A stretch of DNA of 64,000 bases from Eledone cirrhosa. Taxonomy: Eukaryota > Mollusca > Cephalopoda > Octopoda > Eledonidae. The DNA is taken from positions 414,855,081 to 414,919,080 of the forward strand of contig OZ024741.1 of assembly GCA_964016885.1 (NCBI GenBank), given 5' to 3'. A program made the translations under genes and the position numbers. The notes under the pieces were generated by a model. It saw only the letters and a program-made list of their open reading frames with translations. It was not told where the DNA came from and did not search any database. Shown here in pieces: positions 26,101 through 40,000 of the stretch. Position 1 is the stretch's first letter; every line of letters starts with the position of its first letter.

Positions 26101-26411
26101 CTTACATAATATAGTGTAGTTTAGTAGAATAAGCTGGTACTGGGACACAACATAGGTTTCTTACATAATATAGTGTAGTTTAGTAGAATAAGCTGGTACT
26201 GGGACACAACATAGGTTTCTTACATAATATAGTGTAGTTTAGTAGAATAAGCTGGTACTGGGACACAACATAGGTTTCTTACATAATATGGTGTAGTTTA
26301 GTAGAATAAGCTGGTACTAGAACACAACATAGGTTTTTTACATAATATAGTGTAGTTTAGTAGAATAAGCTGGTACTGGGACACAACATAGGTTTCTTAC
26401 ATAATATGGTG

Positions 26412-28677
26412 TAGTTTAGTAGAATAAGCTGGTACTGGGACACAACCTAGGTTTCTTACATAATATAGTGTAGTTTAGTAGAATAAGATGGTACTGGGAC
26501 ACAATATAGGTTTCTTACATAATATAGTGTAGTTTAGTAGAATAAGCTAGTACTGGGACACAACATAGGTTTCTTACATAATATGGTGTAGTTTAGTAGA
26601 ATAAGCTGGTACTGGTACACAACATAGGTTTCTTACATAATATAGTGTAGTTTAGTAGAATAAGCTGGTACTGGGACACAACTTAGGTTTCTTACATAAT
26701 ATGGTGTGCTTTAGTAGAAAAAGCTGGGACTGGGACACAACATAGGTCTCTTACATAATATAGTGTAGTTTAGAAGAATAAGCTGGTACTGGGACACAAC
26801 ATAGGTTTCTTACATAATATAGTGTAGTTTAGTAGAATAAGTGGGTACTGGTACACAACATAGGTTTCTTACATAATATAGTGTAGTTTAGTAGAATAAG
26901 CTGGTACTGGGACACAACTTAGGTTTCTTACATAATATAGTGTAGTTTAGTAGAAAAAGCTGGTACTGGTACACAACATAGGTTTCTTACATAATATAGT
27001 GTAGTTTAGTAGAATAAGCTGGTACTGGGACACAACATAGGTTTCTTACATAATATAGTGTAGTTTAGTAGAATAAGCTGGGACTGGGACACAACATAGT
27101 TTTCTTACATAATATACTGTAGTTTAGTAGAATAAGCTGGTACTGGGACACAACATAGGTTTCTTACATAATATAGTGTAGTTTAGTAGAATAAGCTGCT
27201 ACTAGAACACAACATAGGTTTCTTACATAATATAGTGAGATTTAGTAGAATAAGCTGGTACTGGGACACAACATAGGTTTCTTACATAATATAGTGAGAT
27301 TTAGTAGAATAAGCTGCTACTAGAACACAACATAGGTTTCTTACATAATATAGTGTAGTTTAGTAGAATAAGCTGGTACTGGGACACAACATAGGTTTCT
27401 TACATAATATAGTGAGATTTAGTAGAATAAGCTGGTACTAGAACACAACATAGGTTTCTTACATAATATAGTGAGATTTAGTAGAATAAGCTGGTACTGG
27501 GACACAACATAGGTTTCTTACATAATATAGTGTAGTTTAGTAGAATAAGCTGGTACTGGGACACAACATAGGTTTCTTACATAATATAGTGAGGTTTAGT
27601 AGAATAAGCTGGTACTGGTACACAACATAGGTTTCTTACATAATATAGTGTGGTTTAGTAGAATAAGCTGGGACTGGGACACAACATAGGTTTCTTACAT
27701 AATATAGTGTAGTTTAGTAGAATAAGCTGGTACTGGGACACAACATAGGTTTCTTACATAATATAGTGAGGTTTAGTAGAATAAGCTGGTACTAGAACAC
27801 AACATAGGTTTCTTACATAATATAGTGTGGTTTAGTAGAATAAGCTGGGACTGGGACACAACATAGGTTTCTTACATAATATAGTGTAGTTTAGTAGAAT
27901 AAGCTGCTACTAGAACACAACATAGGTTTCTTACATAATATAGTGTAGTTTAGTAGAATAAGCTGGTACTGGGACACAACATAGGTTTCTTACATAATAT
28001 AGTGTAGTTTAGTAGAATAAGCTGCTACTAGAACACAACATAGGTTTCTTACGTAATATAGTGTAGTTTAGTAGAATAAGCTGGTACTAGAACACAACAT
28101 AGGTTTCTTACATAATATAGTGTGGTTTAGTAGAATAAGCTGGTACTGGGACACAACATAGGTTTCTTACATAACATAGTGTAGTTTAGTAGAATAAGCT
28201 GGTACTGGGACACAACATAGGTTTCTTACATAATATAGTGTAGTTTAGTAGAATAAGCTGGTACTGGGACACAACATAGGTTTCTTACATAATATAGTGA
28301 GATTTAGTAGAATAAGCTGCTACTGGGACACAACATAGGTTTCTTACATAATATAGTGTAGTTTAGTAGAATAAGCTGGTACTGGGACACAACATAGGTT
28401 TCTTACATAATATAGTGAGATTTAGTAGAATAAGCTGCTACTGGGACACAACATAGGTTTCTTACATAATATAGTGTAGTTTAGTAGAATAAGCTGGTAC
28501 TGGGACACAACATAGGTTTCTTACATAATATAGTGTAGTTTAGTAGAATAAGCTGGTACTAGAACACAACATAGGTTTCTCACATAATATAGCGTAGTTT
28601 AGTAGAATAAGTTGGTACTTGAACACAACATAGGTTTCTTACATAATATAGTGTAGTTTAGTAGAATAAGCTGGTAC
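26412..28677 (+). repeat. Higher-order repeat block, second copy (offset 7,257 bp)
   Basis: Partner of 19,155-21,420, showing the same order of A28C, C27T, A48G, A28T, A53G+G54C and T45C variants. Its left neighbour differs from that of the first copy (A48G at 26408 where the first copy has A53G), which places the junction at about 26,412. Confidence 0.8.
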
Positions 28678-30229
28678 TGGGACACAACATAGGTTTCTTA
28701 CATAATATAGTGTAGTTTAGTAGAATAAGCTGGTACTGGTACACAACATAGGTTTCTTACATAATATAGTGTAGTTTAGTAGAATAAGCTGGTACCGGGA
28801 CACAACATAGGTTTCTTACATAATATAGTGAGGTTTAGTAGAATAAGCTGGTACTAGAACACAACATAGGCTTCCCACATAATATAGTGTAGTTTAGTAG
28901 AATAAGTTGGTACTTGAACACAACATAGGTTTCTTACATAATATAGTGTAGTTTAGTAGAATAAGCTGGTACCGGGACACAACATAGGTTTCTTACATAA
29001 TATAGTGAGGTTTAGTAGAATAAGCTGGTACTAGAACACAACATAGGCTTCCCACATAATATAGTGTAGTTTAGTAGAATAAGTTGGTACTTGAACACAA
29101 CATAGGTTTCTTACATAATATAGTGTAGTTTAGTAGAATAAGCTGGTACTGGGACACAACTTAGGTTTCTTACATAATATAGTGTAGTTTAGTAGAAAAA
29201 GCTGGTACTGGTACACAACATAGGTTTCTTACATAATATAGTGTAGTTTAGTAGAATAAGCTGGTACTGGGACACAACATAGGTTTCTTACATAATATAG
29301 TGTAGTTTAGTAGAATAAGCTGGGACTGGGACACAACATAGTTTTCTTACATAATATACTGTAGTTTAGTAGAATAAGCTGGTACTGGGACACAACATAG
29401 GTTTCTTACATAATATAGTGTAGTTTAGTAGAATAAGCTGCTACTAGAACACAACATAGGTTTCTTACATAATATAGTGAGATTTAGTAGAATAAGCTGG
29501 TACTGGGACACAACATAGGTTTCTTACATAATATAGTGAGATTTAGTAGAATAAGCTGGTACTGGGACACAACATAGGTTTCTTACATAATATAGTGTAG
29601 TTTAGTAGAATAAGCTGGTACTGGGACACAACATAGGTTTCTTACATAATATAGTGAGATTTAGTAGAATAAGCTGGTACTAGAACACAACATAGGTTTC
29701 TTACATAATATAGTGAGATTTAGTAGAATAAGCTGGTACTGGGACACAACATAGGTTTCTTACATAATATAGTGTAGTTTAGTAGAATAAGCTGGTACTG
29801 GGACACAACATAGGTTTCTTACATAATATAGTGAGGTTTAGTAGAATAAGCTGGTACTGGTACACAACATAGGTTTCTTACATAATATAGTGTGGTTTAG
29901 TAGAATAAGCTGGGACTGGGACACAACATAGGTTTCTTACATAATATAGTGTAGTTTAGTAGAATAAGCTGGTACTGGGACACAACATAGGTTTCTTACA
30001 TAATATAGTGAGGTTTAGTAGAATAAGCTGGTACTAGAACACAACATAGGTTTCTTACATAATATAGTGTGGTTTAGTAGAATAAGCTGGGACTGGGACA
30101 CAACATAGGTTTCTTACATAATATAGTGTAGTTTAGTAGAATAAGCTGCTACTAGAACACAACATAGGTTTCTTACATAATATAGTGTAGTTTAGTAGAA
30201 TAAGCTGGTACTGGGACACAACATAGGTT

Positions 30230-33200
30230 TCTTACATAATATAGTGTGGTTTAGTAGAATAAGCTGGTACTGGGACACAACATAGGTTTCTTACATAACA
30301 TAGTGTAGTTTAGTAGAATAAGCTGGTACTGGGACACAACATAGGTTTCTTACATAATATAGTGTAGTTTAGTAGAATAAGCTGGTACTGGGACACAACA
30401 TAGGTTTCTTACATAATATAGTGAGATTTAGTAGAATAAGCTGCTACTGGGACACAACATAGGTTTCTTACATAATATAGTGTAGTTTAGTAGAATAAGC
30501 TGGTACTGGGACACAACATAGGTTTCTTACATAATATAGTGAGATTTAGTAGAATAAGCTGCTACTGGGACACAACATAGGTTTCTTACATAATATAGTG
30601 TAGTTTAGTAGAATAAGCTGGTACTGGGACACAACATAGGTTTCTTACATAATATAGTGTAGTTTAGTAGAATAAGCTGGTACTAGAACACAACATAGGT
30701 TTCTCACATAATATAGCGTAGTTTAGTAGAATAAGTTGGTACTTGAACACAACATAGGTTTCTTACATAATATAGTGTAGTTTAGTAGAATAAGCTGGTA
30801 CTGGGACACAACATAGGTTTCTTACATAATATAGTGTAGTTTAGTAGAATAAGCTGGTACTGGGACACAACATAGGTTTCTTACATAATATAGTGTAGTT
30901 TAGTAGAATAAGCTGGTACTAGAACACAACATAGGTTTCTCACATAATATAGCATAGTTTAGTAGAATAAGTTGGTACTTGAACACAACATAGGTTTCTT
31001 ACATAATATAGTGTAGTTTAGTAGAATAAGCTGGTACTGGGACACAACATAGGTTTCTTACATAATATAGTGTAGTTTAGTAGAATAAGCTGGTACTGGT
31101 ACACAACATAGGTTTCTTACATAATATAGTGTAGTTTAGTAGAATAAGCTGGTACCGGGACACAACATAGGTTTCTTACATAATATAGTGAGGTTTAGTA
31201 GAATAAGCTGGTACTAGAACACAACATAGGCTTCCCACATAATATAGTGTAGTTTAGTAGAATAAGTTGGTACTTGAACACAACATAGGTTTCTTACATA
31301 ATATAGTGTAGTTTAGTAGAATAAGCTGGTACTGGGACACAACATAGGTTTCTTACATAATATAGTGTAGTTTAGTAGAATAAGCTGGTACTGGTACACA
31401 ACATAGGTTTCTTACATAATATAGTGTAGTTTAGTAGAATAAGCTGGTACCGAGACACAACATAGGTTTCTTACATAATATAGTGTGGTTTAGTAGAATA
31501 AGCTGGGACTGGGACACAACATAGGTTTCTTACATAATATAGTGTGGTTTAGTAGAATAAGCTGGGACTGGGACACAACATAGGTTTCTTACATAATATA
31601 GTGAGATTTAGTAGAATAAGCTGCTACTGGGACACAACATAGGTTTCTTACATAATATAGTGTAGTTTAGTAGAATAAGCTGGTACTGGGACACAACATA
31701 GGTTTCTTACATAATATAGTGAGATTTAGTAGAATAAGCTGCTACTGGGACACAACATAGGTTTCTTACATAATATAGTGTAGTTTAGTAGAATAAGCTG
31801 GTACTGGGACACAACATAGGTTTCTTACATAATATAGTGTAGTTTAGTAGAATAAGCTGGTACTAGAACACAACATAGGTTTCTCACATAATATAGCGTA
31901 GTTTAGTAGAATAAGTTGGTACTTGAACACAACATAGGTTTCTTACATAATATAGTGTAGTTTAGTAGAATAAGCTGGTACTGGGACACAACATAGGTTT
32001 CTTACATAATATAGTGTAGTTTAGTAGAATAAGCTGGTACTGGTACACAACATAGGTTTCTTACATAATATAGTGTAGTTTAGTAGAATAAGCTGGTACC
32101 GGGACACAACATAGGTTTCTTACATAATATAGTGAGGTTTAGTAGAATAAGCTGGTACTAGAACACAACATAGGCTTCCCACATAATATAGTGTAGTTTA
32201 GTAGAATAAGTTGGTACTTGAACACAACATAGGTTTCTTACATAATATAGTGTAGTTTAGTAGAATAAGCTGGTACCGGGACACAACATAGGTTTCTTAC
32301 ATAATATAGTGAGGTTTAGTAGAATAAGCTGGTACTAGAACACAACATAGGCTTCCCACATAATATAGTGTAGTTTAGTAGAATAAGTTGGTACTTGAAC
32401 ACAACATAGGTTTCTTACATAATATAGTGTAGTTTAGTAGAATAAGCTGGTACTGGGACACAACTTAGGTTTCTTACATAATATAGTGTAGTTTAGTAGA
32501 AAAAGCTGGTACTGGTACACAACATAGGTTTCTTACATAATATAGTGTAGTTTAGTAGAATAAGCTGGTACTGGGACACAACATAGGTTTCTTACATAAT
32601 ATAGTGTAGTTTAGTAGAATAAGCTGGGACTGGGACACAACATAGTTTTCTTACATAATATACTGTAGTTTAGTAGAATAAGCTGGTACTGGGACACAAC
32701 ATAGGTTTCTTACATAATATAGTGTAGTTTAGTAGAATAAGCTGCTACTAGAACACAACATAGGTTTCTTACATAATATAGTGAGATTTAGTAGAATAAG
32801 CTGGTACTGGGACACAACATAGGTTTCTTACATAATATAGTGAGATTTAGTAGAATAAGCTGGTACTGGGACACAACATAGGTTTCTTACATAATATAGT
32901 GTAGTTTAGTAGAATAAGCTGGTACTGGGACACAACATAGGTTTCTTACATAATATAGTGAGATTTAGTAGAATAAGCTGGTACTAGAACACAACATAGG
33001 TTTCTTACATAATATAGTGAGATTTAGTAGAATAAGCTGGTACTGGGACACAACATAGGTTTCTTACATAATATAGTGTAGTTTAGTAGAATAAGCTGGT
33101 ACTGGGACACAACATAGGTTTCTTACATAATATAGTGAGGTTTAGTAGAATAAGCTGGTACTGGTACACAACATAGGTTTCTTACATAATATAGTGTGGT

Positions 33201-36200
33201 TTAGTAGAATAAGCTGGGACTGGGACACAACATAGGTTTCTTACATAATATAGTGTAGTTTAGTAGAATAAGCTGGTACTGGGACACAACATAGGTTTCT
33301 TACATAATATAGTGAGGTTTAGTAGAATAAGCTGGTACTAGAACACAACATAGGTTTCTTACATAATATAGTGTGGTTTAGTAGAATAAGCTGGGACTGG
33401 GACACAACATAGGTTTCTTACATAATATAGTGTAGTTTAGTAGAATAAGCTGCTACTAGAACACAACATAGGTTTCTTACATAATATAGTGTAGTTTAGT
33501 AGAATAAGCTGGTACTGGGACACAACATAGGTTTCTTACATAATATAGTGTAGTTTAGTAGAATAAGCTGCTACTAGAACACAACATAGGTTTCTTACAT
33601 AATATAGTGTAGTTTAGTAGAATAAGCTGGTACTAGAACACAACATAGGTTTCTTACATAATATAGTGTGGTTTAGTAGAATAAGCTGGTACTGGGACAC
33701 AACATAGGTTTCTTACATAACATAGTGTAGTTTAGTAGAATAAGCTGGTACTGGGACACAACATAGGTTTCTTACATAATATAGTGTAGTTTAGTAGAAT
33801 AAGCTGGTACTGGGACACAACATAGGTTTCTTACATAATATAGTGAGATTTAGTAGAATAAGCTGCTACTGGGACACAACATAGGTTTCTTACATAATAT
33901 AGTGTAGTTTAGTAGAATAAGCTGGTACTGGGACACAACATAGGTTTCTTACATAATATAGTGAGATTTAGTAGAATAAGCTGCTACTGGGACACAACAT
34001 AGGTTTCTTACATAATATAGTGTAGTTTAGTAGAATAAGCTGGTACTGGGACACAACATAGGTTTCTTACATAATATAGTGTAGTTTAGTAGAATAAGCT
34101 GGTACTAGAACACAACATAGGTTTCTCACATAATATAGCGTAGTTTAGTAGAATAAGTTGGTACTTGAACACAACATAGGTTTCTTACATAATATAGTGT
34201 AGTTTAGTAGAATAAGCTGGTACTGGGACACAACATAGGTTTCTTACATAATATAGTGTAGTTTAGTAGAATAAGCTGGTACTGGGACACAACATAGGTT
34301 TCTTACATAATATAGTGTAGTTTAGTAGAATAAGCTGGTACTAGAACACAACATAGGTTTCTCACATAATATAGCATAGTTTAGTAGAATAAGTTGGTAC
34401 TTGAACACAACATAGGTTTCTTACATAATATAGTGTAGTTTAGTAGAATAAGCTGGTACTGGGACACAACATAGGTTTCTTACATAATATAGTGTAGTTT
34501 AGTAGAATAAGCTGGTACTGGTACACAACATAGGTTTCTTACATAATATAGTGTAGTTTAGTAGAATAAGCTGGTACCGGGACACAACATAGGTTTCTTA
34601 CATAATATAGTGAGGTTTAGTAGAATAAGCTGGTACTAGAACACAACATAGGCTTCCCACATAATATAGTGTAGTTTAGTAGAATAAGTTGGTACTTGAA
34701 CACAACATAGGTTTCTTACATAATATAGTGTAGTTTAGTAGAATAAGCTGGTACTGGGACACAACATAGGTTTCTTACATAATATAGTGTAGTTTAGTAG
34801 AATAAGCTGGTACTGGTACACAACATAGGTTTCTTACATAATATAGTGTAGTTTAGTAGAATAAGCTGGTACCGAGACACAACATAGGTTTCTTACATAA
34901 TATAGTGTGGTTTAGTAGAATAAGCTGGGACTGGGACACAACATAGGTTTCTTACATAATATAGTGTGGTTTAGTAGAATAAGCTGGGACTGGGACACAA
35001 CATAGGTTTCTTACATAATATAGTGAGGTTTAGTAGAATAAGCTGGTACTAGAACACAACATAGGTTTCTTACATAATATAGTGTAGTTTAGTAGAATAA
35101 GATGGTACTAGAACACAACATAGGTTTGTTACATAATATAGTGAGGTTTAGTAGAATAAGCTGGTACTGGTACACAACATAGGTTTCTTACATAATATAG
35201 TGTAGTTTAGTAGAATAAGCTGGTACTGGGACACAACATAGGTTTCTTACATAATATAGTGTAGATTAGTAGAATAAGCTGGTACTGGTACACAACATAG
35301 GTTTCTTACATACTATAGTGTAGTTTAGTAGAATAAGCTGGGACTAGGACACAACATAGGTTTCTTACATAATATAGTGTAGTTTAGTAGAATAAGCTGG
35401 TACTGGTACACAACATAGGTTTCTTACATAATATAGTGTGGTTTAGTAGAATAAGCTGGTACTGGGACACAACATAGGTTTCTCACATAATATAGTGTAG
35501 TTTAGTAGAATAAGCTGGGACTGGGACACAACATAGGTTTCTTACATAATATAGTGTAGTTTAGTAGAATAAGTTGGTACTAGAACACAACATAGGTTTC
35601 TTACATAATATCGTGTAGTTTAGTAGAATAAGCTGGGACTGGGACACAACATAGGTTTCTCACATAATATAGTGTAGTTTAGTAGAATAAGCTGGGACTG
35701 GGACACAACATAGGTTTCTTACATAATATAGTGTAGTTTAGTAGAATAAGCTGGTACTGGGACACAACATAGGTTTCTTACATAATATAGTGTAGTTTAG
35801 TAGAATAAGCTGCTACTAGAACACAACATAGGTTTCTTACATAATATAGTGTAGTTTAGGAGAATAAGCTGGTACTGGGACACAACATAGGTTTCTCACA
35901 TAATATAGTGTAGTTTAGTAGAATAAGTTGGTACTAGAACACAACATAGGTTTCTTACATAATATCGTGTAGTTTAGTAGAATAAGCTGGGACTGGGACA
36001 CAACATAGGTTTCTTACATAATATAGTGTAGTTTAGTAGAATAAGCTGGTACTAGAACACAACATAGGTTTCTCACATAATATAGTGTAGTTTAGTAGAA
36101 TAAGTTGGTACTAGAACACAACATAGGTTTCTTACATAATATAGTGTAGTTTAGTAGAATAAGCTGGTACTGGGACACAACATAGGTTTCTTACATAATA

Positions 36201-37010
36201 TAGTGTAGTTTAGTAGAATAAGCTGGTACTGCGACACAACATAGGTTTCTTACATAATATAGTGTAGTTTAGTAGAATAAGATGGTACTGGGACACAACA
36301 TAGGTTTCTTACATAATATAGTGTGGTTTAGTAGAATAAGCTGGTACTGGTACACAACATAGATTTCTTACATAATATAGTGTAGTTTAGTAGAATAAGC
36401 TGGGACTGGGACACAACATAGGTTTCTTACATAATATAGTGTAGTTTAGTAGAATAAGCTGGTACTGGGACACAACATAGGTTTCTTACATAATATAGTG
36501 TAGTTTAGTAGAATAAGCTGGTACTGGGACACAAAATAGGTTTCTTACATAATATAGTGTAGTTTAGTAGAATAAGCTGCTACTAGAACACAACATAGGT
36601 TTCTTACATAATATAGTGTAGTTTAGTAGAATAAGCTGGTACTGGGACACAAAATAGGTTTCTTACATAATATAGTGTAGTTTAGTAGAATAAGCTGGTA
36701 CTAGAACACAACATAGGTTTCTTACATAATATAGTGTAGTTTAGTAGAATAAGCTGGTACTGGGACACAAAATAGGTTTCTTACATAATATAGTGTAGTT
36801 TAGTAGAATAAGCTGCTACTAGAACACAACATAGGTTTCTTACATAATATAGTGTCGTTTAGTAGAATAAGCTGGTACTGGGACACAACATAGGTTTCTT
36901 ACATAATATAGTGTAGTTTAGTAGAATAAGCTGCTACTAGAACACAACATAGGTTTCTTACATAATATAGTGTAGTTTAGTAGAATAAGCTGGTACTAGA
37001 ACACAACATA
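30230..37010 (+). repeat. Higher-order repeat block, first copy (offset 12,508 bp = 212 monomers)
   Basis: The longest in-register duplication I can trace, about 6.8 kb or 115 monomers. Marker pairs at +12,508 bp: T45C at 30299 and 42807; T50C+G51A at 30951 and 43459; the TTCCC-type variant at 31229, 32173, 32350 and 34651 against 43737, 44681, 44858 and 47159; C36G at 35123 and 47631; G19C at 36232 and 48740; G32A at 36363 and 48871; A53C at 36856 and 49364. Beyond about 37,010 the offset becomes 12,626 bp because two monomers were added in the right copy. Confidence 0.87.
32428..35983 (+). repeat. Higher-order repeat block, second copy (offset 12,803 bp)
   Basis: Partner of 19,625-23,180 with the markers listed there. 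It is nested inside the 30,230-37,010 block, so the same 3.6 kb pattern occurs at least three times: near 19.6 kb, 32.4 kb and 44.9 kb. Confidence 0.85.
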
Positions 37011-40000
37011 GGTTTCTTACATAATATAGTGTAGTTTAGTAGAATAAGCTGGTACTGGGACACAACATAGGTTTCTTACATAATATAGTGTAGTTTAGAA
37101 GAATAAGCTGGTACTGGGACACAACATAGGTTTCTTACATAATATGGTGTAGTTTAGTAGAATAAGCTGGTACTGGGACACAACATAGGTTTCTTACATA
37201 ATATAGTGTAGTTTAGTAGAATAAGCTGGTACTAGAACACAACATAGGTTTCTCACATAATATAGCGTAGTTTAGTAGAATAAGTTGGTACTTGAACACA
37301 ACATAGGTTTCTTACATAATATAGTGTAGTTTAGTAGAATAAGCTGGTACTGGGACACAACATAGGTTTCTTACATAATATAGTGTAGTTTAGTAGAATA
37401 AGCTGGTACTGGGACACAACATAGGTTTCTTACATAATATAGTGTAGTTTAGTAGAATAAGCTGGTACTAGAACACAACATAGGTTTCTCACATAATATA
37501 GCATAGTTTAGTAGAATAAGTTGGTACTTGAACACAACATAGGTTTCTTACATAATATAGTGTAGTTTAGTAGAATAAGCTGGTACTGGGACACAACATA
37601 GGTTTCTTACATAATATAGTGTAGTTTAGTAGAATAAGCTGGTACTGGTACACAACATAGGTTTCTTACATAATATAGTGTAGTTTAGTAGAATAAGCTG
37701 GTACCGGGACACAACATAGGTTTCTTACATAATATAGTGAGGTTTAGTAGAATAAGCTGGTACTAGAACACAACATAGGCTTCCCACATAATATAGTGTA
37801 GTTTAGTAGAATAAGTTGGTACTTGAACACAACATAGGTTTCTTACATAATATAGTGTAGTTTAGTAGAATAAGCTGGTACTGGGACACAACATAGGTTT
37901 CTTACATAATATAGTGTAGTTTAGTAGAATAAGCTGGTACTGGTACACAACATAGGTTTCTTACATAATATAGTGTAGTTTAGTAGAATAAGCTGGTACC
38001 GAGACACAACATAGGTTTCTTACATAATATAGTGTGGTTTAGTAGAATAAGCTGGGACTGGGACACAACATAGGTTTCTTACATAATATAGTGTGGTTTA
38101 GTAGAATAAGCTGGGACTGGGACACAACATAGGTTTCTTACATAATATAGTGAGGTTTAGTAGAATAAGCTGGTACTAGAACACAACATAGGTTTCTTAC
38201 ATAATATAGTGTAGTTTAGTAGAATAAGATGGTACTAGAACACAACATAGGTTTGTTACATAATATAGTGAGGTTTAGTAGAATAAGCTGGTACTGGTAC
38301 ACAACATAGGTTTCTTACATAATATAGTGTAGTTTAGTAGAATAAGCTGGTACTGGGACACAACATAGGTTTCTTACATAATATAGTGTAGATTAGTAGA
38401 ATAAGCTGGTACTGGTACACAACATAGGTTTCTTACATACTATAGTGTAGTTTAGTAGAATAAGCTGGGACTAGGACACAACATAGGTTTCTTACATAAT
38501 ATAGTGTAGTTTAGTAGAATAAGCTGGTACTGGTACACAACATAGGTTTCTTACATAATATAGTGTGGTTTAGTAGAATAAGCTGGTACTGGGACACAAC
38601 ATAGGTTTCTCACATAATATAGTGTAGTTTAGTAGAATAAGCTGGGACTGGGACACAACATAGGTTTCTTACATAATATAGTGAGGTTTAGTAGAATAAG
38701 CTGGTACTAGAACACAACATAGGTTTCTTACATAATATAGTGTAGTTTAGTAGAATAAGATGGTACTAGAACACAACATAGGTTTGTTACATAATATAGT
38801 GAGGTTTAGTAGAATAAGCTGGTACTGGTACACAACATAGGTTTCTTACATAATATAGTGTAGTTTAGTAGAATAAGCTGGTACTGGGACACAACATAGG
38901 TTTCTTACATAATATAGTGTAGATTAGTAGAATAAGCTGGTACTGGTACACAACATAGGTTTCTTACATACTATAGTGTAGTTTAGTAGAATAAGCTGGG
39001 ACTAGGACACAACATAGGTTTCTTACATAATATAGTGTAGTTTAGTAGAATAAGCTGGTACTGGTACACAACATAGGTTTCTTACATAATATAGTGTGGT
39101 TTAGTAGAATAAGCTGGTACTGGGACACAACATAGGTTTCTCACATAATATAGTGTAGTTTAGTAGAATAAGCTGGGACTGGGACACAACATAGGTTTCT
39201 TACATAATATAGTGTAGTTTAGTAGAATAAGTTGGTACTAGAACACAACATAGGTTTCTTACATAATATCGTGTAGTTTAGTAGAATAAGCTGGGACTGG
39301 GACACAACATAGGTTTCTCACATAATATAGTGTAGTTTAGTAGAATAAGCTGGGACTGGGACACAACATAGGTTTCTTACATAATATAGTGTAGTTTAGT
39401 AGAATAAGCTGGTACTGGGACACAACATAGGTTTCTTACATAATATAGTGTAGTTTAGTAGAATAAGCTGCTACTAGAACACAACATAGGTTTCTTACAT
39501 AATATAGTGTAGTTTAGGAGAATAAGCTGGTACTGGGACACAACATAGGTTTCTCACATAATATAGTGTAGTTTAGTAGAATAAGTTGGTACTAGAACAC
39601 AACATAGGTTTCTTACATAATATCGTGTAGTTTAGTAGAATAAGCTGGGACTGGGACACAACATAGGTTTCTTACATAATATAGTGTAGTTTAGTAGAAT
39701 AAGCTGGTACTAGAACACAACATAGGTTTCTCACATAATATAGTGTAGTTTAGTAGAATAAGTTGGTACTAGAACACAACATAGGTTTCTTACATAATAT
39801 AGTGTAGTTTAGTAGAATAAGCTGGTACTGGGACACAACATAGGTTTCTTACATAATATAGTGTAGTTTAGTAGAATAAGCTGGTACTGCGACACAACAT
39901 AGGTTTCTTACATAATATAGTGTAGTTTAGTAGAATAAGATGGTACTGGGACACAACATAGGTTTCTTACATAATATAGTGTGGTTTAGTAGAATAAGCT

